Positions 12,179 to 23,119 of a stretch of DNA of 64,000 bases are shown here, piece after piece; position 1 is the first letter of the stretch; each line of letters opens with the position of its first letter. The position numbers were made by a program, and so were the translations under genes. A model generated the notes under the pieces. The model worked only from the letters and a program-made list of their open reading frames with translations, was not told the DNA's origin and did no database searches. The DNA comes from Pollenia angustigena (Eukaryota > Arthropoda > Insecta > Diptera > Polleniidae): positions 202,419,621-202,483,620 of the forward strand of contig OV884057.1 of assembly GCA_930367215.1 (NCBI GenBank), written 5' to 3'.

Positions 12179-12732
12179 AAAAAATGAAAAAAACTCGTAT
12201 TTTCGCAACGTTTCGCAAATGAAACATACATCTTTAAAATATACATACTTGTACTAATATGATACTAAATTATAAAAAAAGTAGTTTTTGATAGTTTTTT
12301 TTAATTGCCAGGTAAACTTGCAAGTTGTAAATAATTATTACTTGTTTTGTTCACATTCAGAATAACGTTAAAACACATATGATAGCTAAATGGATAAAAA
12401 AAAAGTGCGTTACCATATTTTAGTAATATCACACTATAATATAAATGCAAATATTGCCGGCTTTATCGACAATTTATATTATATTAACCCTTTAGCATAT
12501 TCGCACTATTTTACATTTTTCATTGCATGCTACACATTCACCTAAAACATTCAAATTTGATTAGCTCTAACTTTTGTATATATTAACATATTTTAAAACT
12601 TATTTTTGATTATTGTTATTTGAAATCTATATAATAAAACTGTATCAATCAAATTCTAAAATTATAAAAAATAAAAATAAAATAGGTATAAAAAATATTA
12701 TATTCATTTTTGGCCGCCCACACCACACAGTG

Positions 12733-12737
12733 CGCTG
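12733..12737. other. Transib target duplication, right (CGCTG)
   Basis: This is the exact repeat of the five bases at 9774-9778, placed directly after the inverted CACAGTG end. Confidence 0.9.
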
Positions 12738-13125
12738 TATTGAAATTTATTGAAAATATGCATTTTGTGATATACGGTCCATAATTTACCTTAGATCGCA
12801 TATTTAGCAGCCTTCAATGAAAACGCAAAAACTAATTTCACCGCTGTATTGAAATTTATGTTTTTAATATGTACCAGAAATCACTCTGCAGAATTTTAGG
12901 ATGATTGGTTCATAACTTACCATGGCTCCAATTTAAATTCCCCTCCTGAAAATCATTTAAGATCGGCTTAAACTGTTACAAAGCTGTTTTGTTTTAAACA
13001 TTTAATTTGAAATATTTGACAAATTAAAAGATTTCACGGCATTAGTATATTAAATAATTAATATTAAAGACCTATTATTTTTTGTTCTTCATAAATTGCT
13101 ATGCATTGAATTTTATATATTTTGT

Positions 13126-13826
13126 TATACCCACACCACAGTAGTGGAGAGGGTATTATGCATTTGTGCTGATGTGTGTAACGCCTTAAAATAGTGGTCC
13201 TAGACCCATCTTAAAGTATACCGATCTTCTCAGAATCACTTTCTGAGTCGAACTAACGATGTCCGTCCGGCTGGCTGGCTGTCCATGTAACCTTGTGCGC
13301 AAAGTACAAGCCGCAATTTTGGAGATAATTTGATAAAATTTGGGTCATAGGTTCTTATTGGCACAAGGACCAAGCCTATTGAAAATGGACCGAATCGTAG
13401 GACCACGAGAGAAGATAGGGGGAAATTTCTTCCTCTCAGAAACTATCAAACCGATTTTAATGAAATTTAAAACATAGATAGAACCATATGTATATGGACA
13501 CAAAATGTAGAAATTTTTAAAAAAATCGGACCACGAGCGGAGATAGGAGCAATTTCTGCCTCTCAAACCGATTTTAATGAAATTTAAAACATAGATAGAT
13601 CCATATCTATAGGGACACATTAGCTATACAGTTTTTAAAAAATAGGACCACAAGGGGAGGCAGGGGACAATTTCTGCCTCTCACAAACTTTCAAACCGAT
13701 TTTAATGAAGTTTATAAACATAGATGAATCCATATTTAAATGGACATATAAGCATGATGTGTTTTTAAATACTGTGGTGTAGGGTATCATATGGTCGGGC
13801 TTGACCGACTATACTTTCTTACTTGT
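13126..13826 (+). mobile_element. Hairpin-ended repeat, family C, copy 1
   Basis: It begins TATACCCACACCAC with a matching GTGGAGAGGGTAT to form a palindrome. A GTCCGTCCGG tract lies near 13261. About three tandem units of 110-125 bp follow, each with AACCGATTTTAATGAAATTT. It ends with a hairpin (GTCGG..CCGAC, about 13793-13808) and TTCTTACTTGT. Copies lie at 48950-49523 and 57242-57949. It has no coding capacity; a 91-codon minus frame over the tandem units recurs in each copy only because the units do. Confidence 0.75.
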
Positions 13827-13899
13827 TTTTAGTTGCATTAATTATTTAATGTACATACTTTATTTTAAGTTAATAAAATAAAAAAAAAAAATACTTTTA

Positions 13900-14040
13900 T
13901 TTACATTTATGTACTGCTGTTTTTTCTCGATGATTTTTTTCAATTGTACTGTTTTATACACAACACCCAAAACAGTACGCAAATATAATGTTGTTTAAAC
14001 TTTGTACTGTTTTTTGTACTGATTTTTTTGGTTTTGTCTC
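13900..14040. repeat. Cluster of GTACTG/CAGTAC motifs
   Basis: Within about 140 bp the motif TGTACTG or its reverse complement occurs at least five times (for example near 13912, 13946, 13974, 14008 and 14018). A similar cluster (ACAGTACA) is near 62889-62940. Short repeated motifs like this can be transposase binding sites near transposon ends, but no inverted ends could be paired here. Confidence 0.35.
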
Positions 14041-14769
14041 CAAAAAGCAAAGATATTAAGAAAATCCCTGTTAAAGTAAAACACATTTGGGAATATTTAA
14101 CGGTATGCTACTAAGTAATATTGTCATAATATCCTAATATTTTAGAATATATAGTTTAAAGAAATAGTTGTTGCGTTTTAAAGAAAAAAGTTATAAAATA
14201 ATAAGACTTCTTGTGCTGCGGTTATTGTTTTGTCATAAATACGATTAAGAATTCTAAATTATGAGGGGCTAGTACAGTATAGAATTTCTCTATCATCATT
14301 GATGAGTGAGAGTTCATTTGAAAAATGCCGTCAAAGGGCAAAATTCTAACAAAAATGTTTCTTCTTCTGCTTTTATCAATTTGCTTTTTTTAAGTTTCAG
14401 AGTAGCCAAGACAATTACTCACGCCGAACATCAGGCATTCGTTCAAATTAATATTTTTTTTTTTATTTTTTTTCATGATATTTATACATTTCAGTTAGAA
14501 TAATTGTTTTCTTAATATTTACAAGTTGCTTTTGTAACTGCTATTTCACACAATCCTGAAATTTCAAGTGAAAAGGCAACACTGCTTAATTTATTGTCAT
14601 TTGCTTCCTGAAATGTTCAAAGAATCGCTTTCTTGAAATTTTAATTGAAAGCTAGCTGAAAATTGGGCTGAAAGTAAAAAAAATGTAAACTGGTAAGTGA
14701 AAAAGTGATAGTGTGTTGCGAATTTCATGAAATTACTTTCCCGTGTAAATGCTAAGATAATAATGCAGA

Positions 14770-15276
14770 ATGTATAGCAACAGCGAAGCTTATAGATTAG
14801 TTGTTAAACATCTTGACGACAAAATGATAAACTTCCATACATATCAACTCAAAGATGAGCGAGCATTTAGAGTTGTTGTTAAAAATATTCATTTTATTAC
14901 ACCAATACATACTATTAGAGACGAAATACAAAGCCTAGGCCATCAAGTACGCAACATTATGAATATTAAAAGTAGAATTACAAAGCAACCCTTGTCAATG
15001 TTTTTTGTAGATCTAGAACCAAATCAAAATAACAAGAAAATATATGACGTGAAGTATCTTGTTAATGCTGTGGTAAAAATTGAGGCCCCATTGAAAACAA
15101 ATGAAATTTTACAGTGTCATAGGTGCCAACAGTTTGGACACTCTAAATCATACTGCAGAAAGGCATTTACATGCGTAAAATGTGGATTGAATCAACCCGC
15201 CGACAATTGTCCTAAGTCAGATGATATACCAGCTCAATGTGCCAACTGTTTAGAACACCATACTGCAAAAATATGA
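14770..15276 (+). pseudogene. Jockey ORF1 (gag-like) with CCHC knuckles
   Basis: The 168-codon frame has a basic/hydrophobic nucleic-acid-binding region, then zinc knuckles near its end: CHRCQQFGHSKSYC and CVKCGLNQPADNC, with a third pair (CANC) just before the stop. This is the Jockey-type gag layout; the protein packages the element's RNA. The frame stops at 15276 but continues in another phase to about 15399 (SYAQAVKNN), where a TIR element interrupts it, and beyond 16349 to about 16469. Confidence 0.85.
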
Positions 15277-15399
15277 ATCTCGTAGTCGTTTTAATAATAC
15301 TAATTTAAACTACAATAACAATTTTTTTAATAGGAATAATACCACTGAACCCGAAAATACTCAATTTTCATATGCCCAAGCAGTTAAAAACAATACACT

Positions 15400-16348
15400 C
15401 AGGTCTCGTTTTATACGATAGATGCGTTCCCAAAAAATTCGCATAAATTGAATTTGCATAAAAAGATACTCTAGCTTCATATAAAAACTAATGATTCGTT
15501 CCAAAATTCTGAAAAACCGCATAAATTCAAATTTTAATTAAAAAATCAAAACAAAATCGCATAAAAAATCAACAAATATGTATATGTGAAGCGGACAACT
15601 CAATAAAAATATTTTGTTTCCTTTATTTCCCTTATACTTTGCATAACTATAGTTCTAGTAGATATGAACAAGTATATATATTTTTTTCTATGATGTTTAT
15701 TTGTCGAGTTACGGGGTGGTAAAGTGTTGCCGTTTTCAAAAAAATGTTTTTTTTAATTATTATTTCAAACTGAAAACTAAGCAAACAAAAAAAATTTTTA
15801 AGGTGATTCTTATAGAAAATCGATTGATCTTTAAATAAAGAAAAAAATTCATTTGAAAAAAAAATCATCTGCAAAACCGGAAATGACCAATTTAAATAAA
15901 AATTTTCTAACTTAGTTCTAATATTTTTTTTATTTTTTTATCTAAATTGGCCTTAAGTCTATTTGTTTAAAAGTTATGCAAATTTCTTTACACTCGTACA
16001 TGTGGTGATTACAATGTTGTACCGTAAAACACAGCAAAGAACGAGCTTTAATTAAAATTTTTCTAACTTCCACCTAATTTTTAATTCTATTTTTTACTGA
16101 AATTATCCTTCGTTTGAAAACTAATATTATGTGCTCTTCATTAGTTTAAAAACAATCATACATACGTATCGGTTATGCATATAAAAAACACAAAAGAAAA
16201 CAAACTATGTATAACGAATTTATCAGTGATGCAAGCTTAAAAAAACATCTAAAATTTCAAAAACCGTAAAAATTAAAACAAAATCGTTAATTTAAAAATC
16301 GCATAAATTTTAATCCGCATAAAAAAAATCCGCATAAAACGAGACCTG
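15400..16348. mobile_element. TIR element with CGCATAAA subterminal repeats, inside Jockey ORF1
   Basis: The ends are perfect inverted copies: CAGGTCTCGTTTTAT at 15400 and its complement ending at 16348. Near both ends the word CGCATAAA recurs (about 15440, 15519, 15549 on the left; 16301, 16316, 16331 on the right). This is typical of transposase-binding subterminal repeats. The CAGG start suggests hAT, but I could not see a matching 8-bp target duplication. It has no coding capacity. Confidence 0.75.
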
Positions 16349-16469
16349 ATGTAGTCACAATTTACAAGAACAAAATCTTCTTAAAACGCTTGAGACATTT
16401 ATGCAAAAACAAAATGGTTTAATGAATCAATTAATGAATATGATGCAATTAATTATACAAAAATTATGC

Positions 16470-17080
16470 GTTTAAATCTATATGGAATGCCAATGGTATT
16501 ACCAATCACACAAAAGAACTTGAAATATTTTTAAAAACCCACTTTATTGGCTTAAATTTTAATTTCTGAAACACATTTAACAAGTAGAAGTTATTTTAAC
16601 ATAAATGGATATAAGTTTATATATGTCAATCAACCTGATAATAAAGCACATGCTGGTTCTGGAATACTAATAAAATCTACAATAGAATATGAAGCTCTGA
16701 ATGGAGTCCAAACAAATTTTCTTCAGGCTACATGCATTTAAATCAAATGTAATGATGGAGACATAATTGTGTCTACAATATATTTTCCTCCTCGGTACTC
16801 AGTAAAATGTCAAGATTACGAACATTTTTTAACATGCTTGGAACGCGTTTCATTGCTGGTGGAGATTTTAATGCTAAGCATCCTTGGTGGGGTAGTAGAC
16901 TAATTAATCCGAAAGGTACTGAGCTTTATAAATGCATATCTCGTAAAAAATTATCAGTTTTGTCAACTGGCTCGCCCACTCATTGGCCAAGCGATCATCG
17001 GAAAAATCCTGACCTACTAGATTTTGTTGCTTATTCGGGTTTACCATCATATAAACTAGAAATAAAATAAAATAATAATG
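16470..17080 (+). pseudogene. Jockey ORF2 endonuclease domain
   Basis: Read across frames: ISIWNANGI at the start, SETHLTSRSYFNINGY, then AGGDFNAKHPWWGSR and STGSPTHWPS..NPDLLDF. These are the ordered motifs of the apurinic/apyrimidinic-like endonuclease that nicks target DNA for LINE insertion. The following SDYTPLFLN (17086-17112) stands in place of the family's SDH motif, changing the His. At least two stops lie within the region. Confidence 0.82.
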
Positions 17081-17082
17081 AA

Positions 17083-18770
17083 TTGAGTTCGGATTACACC
17101 CCTTTGTTTCTTAATGTTAAAGTCTCAGCGTCTTTAAAACTCAAACAAAAAATTTTGTCTCCAAAAACAAATGTTCAACAATTTCAGCAATATCTAGATG
17201 AAAATATAAGATTAAATATAAGTTTAAAAAATGAATTCGAGCTTGACCAGGCGGTTGAAAATTTTACGACTCACATTTATAATGCCGCTCATTTATCAAC
17301 ACAAAATGAAAAATCTTACCCTCACCAAAATCTTGATATAGATATTTCTTCTGAAATCCGACAGAAAATTAGAGAAAAACGATATTTACGGAAAAGATAG
17401 CAAATTAGTAGGAATTTGTATGATAAACAAATGTTTAACAAGGATTGTAAAGAACTTAAAATACTACTTTCAAATTATAAAAATGAAAAAACTGCAAAAT
17501 TTATCGACAAAATGAAAAACTCAAGATACGACAAGTATCTTCTTTGGAAAGTGACCAAATTTCTAAAAAGGCCAATGAAAAAATCTATTATACTGAAAAA
17601 ACCGGATAGTATGTGGGGCAGAACAGATAAACATACTGCAGAGACGTTTGCTGATCATTTTAAAAACACTTTTGTGCCATTTTCGTTTAGTTCTTAATAA
17701 AAAGAAAAGCCCTGGATACGACTTTATAGGAGCGAATGTTGTAAGCAAATTTACACATAGATTTTTAACGTTAATTTTCAATTCTGTTTTAGGCTCAGTG
17801 GAAGTACGCAGAGATTATTATGATCAAAAAACCAAACAAACCAAAAAACCTGCAACTTCATTTAGACCCATAAGTCTTCTGGTTGTATTTTCTAAAATAT
17901 TCAAAAAAATACTTTTACGAATGCTATTGCCTGCTATGGACAAAAATCATATCCCCGAACATCAATTTGGTTTTAGACACAGACACGGTACTCCGGAACT
18001 CGACTTCAGAACTTCATAAAATACAGGCTGGAGTACCACAAGGCCCGTCAGATATGCCTACCATCGGTATCGTTCTTGTGGCGACTTACGCAGACGATAC
18101 CGCAATTTTGGCAACCAGTGAATCACCTATTCAAGCGTCTATATACATATATACAACATATGCTCAATGAATTATGGCTTCGGCTGAAGAAATGGAACAT
18201 CAAAGTTAATTGCGAAAAATCTCAACACGTAACATTTGGACTCAGAAAAGGAAACTGCCCTCCAGTTGTTCTCAATGGAAATATTATTCCTTTTGGCGAC
18301 AGAGTCAAGTATCTTGGTATGATACTTGACAGACGCCTGATCTGGAAACCCAACATAAAAACTAAGTCGCATCAACTTAAAACCAAAACAAAGAGATTGT
18401 ACCGGTTAATTGGTCCGCATTCGCTATTTAATCTCAATAACAAATTAAGAATTTATAAAACAATTCTTAAACCTGTTTGGTCTTATGACTCTAGGGTACT
18501 GCCAGTAACTCTTATATTGAAATTCTCGAACGATATTAGCTCAAAACTCTCAGAATGATAACAAATGCACCGTGGTTTATAACAAACAAAGCCATTAGAA
18601 ATGATCTTTCCATGCCAGCAGTTAAGAATGAAATAAAATCCATTAGCGAGAAATATCTTCAACGGTTAAGTAATCATGTCAATACTGTCGCCATATCATT
18701 ACTAGATTCTACTGATAAAATCAGACGACTTAAACGATTTCACGTTTTGGATCTTCAATTCAGAAGTTAA
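17083..18770 (+). pseudogene. Jockey ORF2 reverse transcriptase region
   Basis: Motifs in order: KKSPGYDFI, FRPISLLVVFSKIFKKILL, then HQFGFRHRHGT. The sequence then jumps to QAGVPQG and TYADDTAIL (catalytic YADD). Next come WNIKVNCEKSQHVTF and KYLGMILDRRLIW, and the usual Jockey C-terminus with DLSMPAVKNEI. The piece between FRHRHGT and AGVPQG, which should hold motif A with its catalytic Asp, is deleted. Multiple frameshifts are present. Confidence 0.85.
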
Positions 18771-19019
18771 ATCTAAATCATTAAAATATTGTTACACCAA
18801 ATTATAAATCATTGTCAAATCAAATTACGAAAAACCTATTAAATTAATTTAATATTTTGTATGATAAATATTTTAATGTTAATTTTATGCTGAATAACTT
18901 ATTGGAGTTATTAAGCCCTGTGATGTATATAAAATTTAACAGATTTGCTTATTGTCCTTGGACAGATTGTAAATAAGGAATTAATAAAAAAAAAAATAAA
19001 AAAACATCGATTTTTCTTT

Positions 19020-20348
19020 AATCGGATTTTTTGACTAACCAAGTTTCAGCAGCATACATAAAGATTTGCCAGACGTCCTGAGCATAGAGGCGAAGACCTT
19101 GTACATTACACATAATAACGTTATACCTCTATTGCTTAAGCGATCCATTTTGCTACCCTTTTTACGTAGGGGGATAATAATACCCTGATTCCATTCGATC
19201 GGCATTGATTCCTGGCTCCATACCGATTTTATTAATAAGTGAATATGTTTTTTGGTGCATCACCACTAGGAGGCAAAAAAACAACAAAGCGACAAAATCT
19301 GGGGGCAAATTATATCAGTCGTGATCGAATACTTTTTCGATTCGAAAGCAATTTTATTTCTGTCAATACTGAAAGAATCGTTATTATTTTTTCAGTGTTT
19401 TGAAAACTCAAATTAATGCTTTACAACAATAAAAAAATAATTTCAATCCGTTCAGTAGGGACAGAAAGAATTATAAATAAAATTGCCTTTGAATCGAAAA
19501 AGTATTCGATCACGACTGCTATAATTTGCCCCCAGATTTTGTCGCTTTGTTGTTTTTTTTTTTGCTTTTTTCGCGGACTTCATCATCACTTGGTTCTGCA
19601 ATATATGGTTCAGCTGTGTGGAAATATGAACACATAAATAAATTGTGATTTCCACGTTCCATCACTGGGTTGTATAAGCTACTAAAATAAGATGTCCATC
19701 TATGTAGTACTAGAGATGTGTCCTGTATAATGTCACCATTTTCGTCTCGACATGCCACTATACTGGGAATGGACTCGTTAGTCATAATACTAATTTCTTT
19801 ACAAAACTTTTTCGAATCTTTTAGCTGTCTAAATTTTTCAATGCCTTCTAGTTTATTCTCCAAAAATAGTCCTTACTTTGTTCTAAAAGTATTTTGGGCT
19901 TTATTTCTTAGCCGTTTGTATTCCGCTCCAGTCCCTCGTATATTTGTTTGCAGCATTTTCATTCTAGCTGCATTTTTCAAATCGTTTGCTATTTGGCACC
20001 CATCATCCGACTAGTTATTTCTTTGAGATCTTCTATTTGAGCGTAGACGATCATTTGCAGCATTTGTAAGCGAGTCTTTTATATATTTCAATTTTCTTCA
20101 ATGCTAAGTTGTTCCATATGTTCCAAAGCGGGCAGATTTCCACTCAGTATATCAGTAAAGTTGTGTTGTACTTCGTTTATCTTAAGTTTGTTGACATCCC
20201 AGTTATAAGCACTTATTCTTTTCAGTTTCTTTTCATTGGATATCCTAGCCTTATACTTAACTATTACCAGGATATAATCTGAGTCGCTCAATGCACCTTT
20301 AAAGCCTCGTACGTTTTCGATATTTGATTCATGTCTTGCATCTATCAT
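19020..20348 (-). pseudogene. RTE-like LINE fragment, minus strand, interrupted
   Basis: On minus, the first segment (20088-20348) has HESNIENVRGFKGALSDSDY followed by LVIVKYKARI, the C-terminus of a LINE endonuclease. Middle segments (about 19519-20080) have EYKRLRNKAQ and a DENGDIIQD..W..YF linker typical of RTE-type elements. Near 19030-19200 an early reverse-transcriptase stretch with RGITLL is recognisable across frames. An inverted-repeat element (19272-19566) sits inside. It is 3'-truncated where it meets the Jockey tail. Assignment to RTE rather than a related clade is moderately sure. Confidence 0.65.
19272..19566. mobile_element. Long-arm inverted-repeat MITE
   Basis: The arms begin GCAAAAAAACAACAAAGCG and include GACAAAATCTGGGGGCAAAT and CAGTCGTGATCGAATACTTT on both sides, so each arm is about 100 bp. 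The interior is related to the element at 53527-53768 (TCGATTCGAAAGCAATTTTA and its complement). It interrupts the RTE-like LINE fragment. The two copies differ in their outermost bases. Confidence 0.75.
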
Positions 20349-20577
20349 GATGTGAATTGGTTGGTTGAAATCAGAAAATTACTTAAAGAAACAAATATTT
20401 TCGGAAATTCTATACGATAGTTGCACACTATGTGTGTGGTGAAAATTGCTTTAAATTCTAATATGTTTAAAATAAAAATCCTAATAACAGAATCAATGAG
20501 TAATTTTTTATGTCAAATATAAACTAAAATAATCAGTATTGTGGTTATTTTGTTGAACTATTTATGGTTTTTAATCC

Positions 20578-20902
20578 AAATTTCTTAATATTTTTAATTA
20601 GGCTAAAGTTCATCAAATTTAATTTTCATTAAATTATTTTTATGAAGAAAGGAATTTTACAACATGAAGTTAATTAAAATTTATTGATAATTTTTCATTC
20701 TTGACTGAAGCTGGGCTCGAAACATGTAAGGGTAACCTGTCCGTAAAAACGCCTGGGTTCGAGCCAAGCTTCAGTCAAGAATGAAAAATTATCAATAAAT
20801 TTTAATTAATTTCATGTTGTAAAATTCCTTTCTTCATAAAAATAATTTAATGAAAATTAAATTTGATGAACTTTAGCCTTATTAAAAATATTAAGAAATT
20901 AG
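20578..20902. mobile_element. Snapback inverted repeat with about 140-bp arms
   Basis: Left arm 20578-20720 and right arm 20764-20902 are nearly perfect inverted copies (for example AAGGAATTTTACAACATGAA against TTCATGTTGTAAAATTCCTT). They leave a loop of only about 45 bases. At the inner edge of the right arm, GGGTTCGAGCC resembles a tRNA B box. A partial relative lies at 50837-50948. A transcript would fold into a long duplex. Confidence 0.8.
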
Positions 20903-21170
20903 GATTATAAACTAAAATATGTATTTAAACATTACACATTGGAACAAGTGCAAGGAAAAAGCAACAAACAACAGAATAGTGAGTGAACGAATCGTAACTA
21001 AATCGAAGCCTGCATCAATATGTTCTGCCACAACTTCAAAGCAACGTTTGCTTTATTTTGAACTTCAACGTCTTAATGAAGCAAAAGCTTTAGAATTCCG
21101 TTTTTTACAAAGAAAATTTGAGATTCTCGCAATATCAGAGGGCTGCATAGGTAGTACCAGTAGTGAAGCC

Positions 21171-21351
21171 AAGTCTGAAACTTGGATTTTCCCGGCGAAA
21201 TGGGATTTTTTTCTTAGTTCATGAAACACCTACATTTTAAGCAAAACTAAGCTGTTCCGTAAAAATGTTGTATGCAAACTTGGTAATGGCGTCACAAATA
21301 TGTCTTTAGTTTAACTAAACATAGCTTAACTGAGATCTTAAAAACCCAGCC
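21171..21351. mobile_element. Partial copy of the GGCTGGGTTTTT MITE
   Basis: It matches 24850-25026 over most of its length (GCGAAATG..GATTTTT, CTGTTCCGT.AAAATGTTGTAT, and the right end TTAAAAACCCAGCC). The left terminal repeat is missing. It is flanked on the right by TTA. Confidence 0.7.
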
Positions 21352-22046
21352 TTATTAAAGATATCGCTGAGATGACAATCTTAGGATCTTGGGGGGTAGT
21401 TATAATTATCGTAGACACTTATGGCGACGTCAATCATAACTCTGCTGTAAAAAGGAAAAAGTGCTTAAGTTGACTTAAGCTAAATTTAAGTTAATAAATA
21501 CATATAGGCTAAGTTTCAATTATTTTGTACGATTATTTTAGGAAGTTATAGCAAAATTAAATTTTGCATAATTTTTTTCAATGTGCAATTACATTTGGAA
21601 TGAAAACTTAAGCTTACTTCCGATCTGTGACATTAGAATAAAATCTTAAAAAAAAACTAAAAACGCAGAGAAGTGACGATTATATTCTCTAGAGGAAAGG
21701 GAACTAACACCAAACTTTTCACGTGATAGTTCTTAAGTGGAAGGGACCCGTTCTAGTTCTAACACGTTAGTAACATAAAGGGGACTTGCCACTTTAACGT
21801 GGTGATGTTCTAGGAGGGGCTTAATTGGCCCCTTTTTGACAATTTGTAACAGGTCATTGAAATAACCTAAATGGACACATTCAATTTCGATTTGAATAAT
21901 GTCTGTCTCAGATATTGTCTCGAGTGAACCATGTTAATAGATCTGTTTTATATAAAGTATTAGAAGCAGATTGATCTGCAACTACCCGCACAAAATTCAG
22001 TCACATGACTACTTTTGTGTCAATTACCTTTTGCTTAAAATCAATT

Positions 22047-23119
22047 ACACTACGTGACAGTTTTTTGACCAAATGAATTTGACACCTAACCTTTATGTAA
22101 AATTTTCCTCTGAATCCGAATATGAAGACAGAATTGACAAAAGAAGAACAGTTTTTGAGATATTCCAAGAACACCATTATTTGTGTTTTTAAAACAGACG
22201 AAGTGACTGAAATGCAAATACCTTAAAATTTTTTAAACGGATTATGCATTTCTTTTTTTTTAGTGAAAGATTATAAAATGTCCAAAATAACCATGGGTCG
22301 TTTGTGAAGATGAGTCAATAAATGGCAGAGTTATAGCTGACAAAATATCAAACTTCATTATAAATTTGATGATTTTTTGCAGTTTTGCTCTTTTCAAGTT
22401 ATTTTTTTTTAAACCAAAAACTTACGCCATTAGCCTATTTTAATACGAACATTTTGTGTCCAATAAGATCCGGATTAAAAAAAAAATAAGCCAAATTGAA
22501 CAAAATCATAACATTTTTAATGAATCTTGAATTTTTGTCTCCTGTAACTCTGTCATTTGTTGACTAAGTGCTGGTTCACACAGGTCAAGTTTAGTTGAAC
22601 AGTTTTATTTAAATTTTCTTTTGAACTTGCGTTCACGTTCATGCACAAAATTAATTTTTGTTTTCTTTTCCTTCAACTTTGTAGCTATTTATTATATTAC
22701 GGATGAAAAAAGAAAAGAAAAATACAAAACTGACTGGTACGGTCAAGTATGTACCCCTTTCCATTCTCTTTACCCCTCTCTCCTAAAAGCTCAAGACTTG
22801 AAGAGACAAACTTGACCTGTGTGAACCAGCACTTATCTTTACAAACGACCCATGGTTATTTTAGTAATTTTATTATCTTTCACTAAAAAAAAAAAAAAAT
22901 ATATAATCCTTTTAAATTTTTTTAAGATATTTGCATTTAAGTCACATCATCTTTTTTAAAAACACAAATAACGGTTATTTTGGAATATCTAAAAAACTGT
23001 TCTACTTTTGACAATTCTGACTTCATATTCGGAGTCAGCTGAAAATTTTACACAAAATTTTACATTAGGTGTCAAATTCATTTGGTCACGACTTTGTTGA
23101 AATTTTATCACGTAGTGTT
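22047..23119. mobile_element. Element with about 260-bp inverted arms
   Basis: The arms at about 22047-22310 and 22847-23119 are diverged inverted copies. Shared words include GACCAAATGAATTTGACACCTA, split by small changes, and CCATGGGTCGTTTGT. The centre has paired TCTTCAAATGACAGAGTTA-type text and a nested MITE at 22568-22832. No coding sequence is recognised. Confidence 0.7.
22568..22832. mobile_element. Nested MITE with GTGCTGGTTCACAC ends
   Basis: The inverted ends GTGCTGGTTCACACAGGTCA and TGACCTGTGTGAACCAGCAC are exact over 20 bases. The flanks are TAA on the left and TTA on the right, a near-match to a 3-bp duplication. The end sequence resembles the GTCTGGGTTCACAC MITEs at 24626 and 37016. 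The interior has pyrimidine-rich text like theirs. Confidence 0.75.

Larger units (their letters stand above)
9779..12732 (-). mobile_element. Transib (RAG1-like) DNA transposon, near-complete
   Basis: The element is 2954 bp, close to the usual 3 kb. The left end reads CACAGTGTCGTGT and the right end, read inward, CACTGTGTGGTGT, which agree at 11 of 13 positions. Both begin with a heptamer like the V(D)J recombination signal CACAGTG. An exact 5-bp duplication, CGCTG, flanks it. Inside, on minus, are transposase segments at 10175-11810 and a probable upstream exon at 11905-12178. Frameshifts make this copy non-autonomous as it stands, though its ends are intact. Confidence 0.92.
9691..12842. 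repeat. Duplicated family B unit flanking the Transib insertion
   Basis: The segment at about 9693-9778 is nearly identical to 12755-12842; the shared text includes GATATACGGTCCATAATTT and ends TTTCACCGCTG. The words CGCTGTATTGAAATTTAT occur at 12733 and again at 12838. Two adjacent copies of this roughly 105-bp unit therefore existed, and Transib entered the first. Confidence 0.7.
8863..13000 (+). mobile_element. Hairpin-ended repeat, family B, copy 2, split by Transib
   Basis: It starts with the palindrome TATACCCTCC..GAGGGTATA (8863-8899). The shared core follows: a TA-rich stretch, GTCCGTCTGTCTGTCC near 9000-9020, then tandem units whose CGGTCCATAATTTACC phrase recurs at about 9290-9720. 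The units resume after the transposon at 12733 and fade by about 13000. The terminal hairpin is not recognisable here. The Transib insertion at 9779-12732 lies in one of the units. Confidence 0.65.
14770..19015 (+). mobile_element. Jockey-clade non-LTR retrotransposon, decayed
   Basis: The order is gag-like ORF1 with zinc knuckles, apurinic-type endonuclease, reverse transcriptase, 3' UTR, and an A-rich tail at about 18985-19012. Stops, frameshifts and an internal deletion removing reverse-transcriptase motif A make it inactive. ORF1 is interrupted by a TIR element at 15400-16348. The 5' end is not certain, so 14770 is simply the first codon of the open frame. Confidence 0.85.

Noticed and set aside
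19718..20014. 98-codon plus frame opposite the RTE-like fragment
   Set aside because: It is the antisense shadow of the LINE-derived minus frames.
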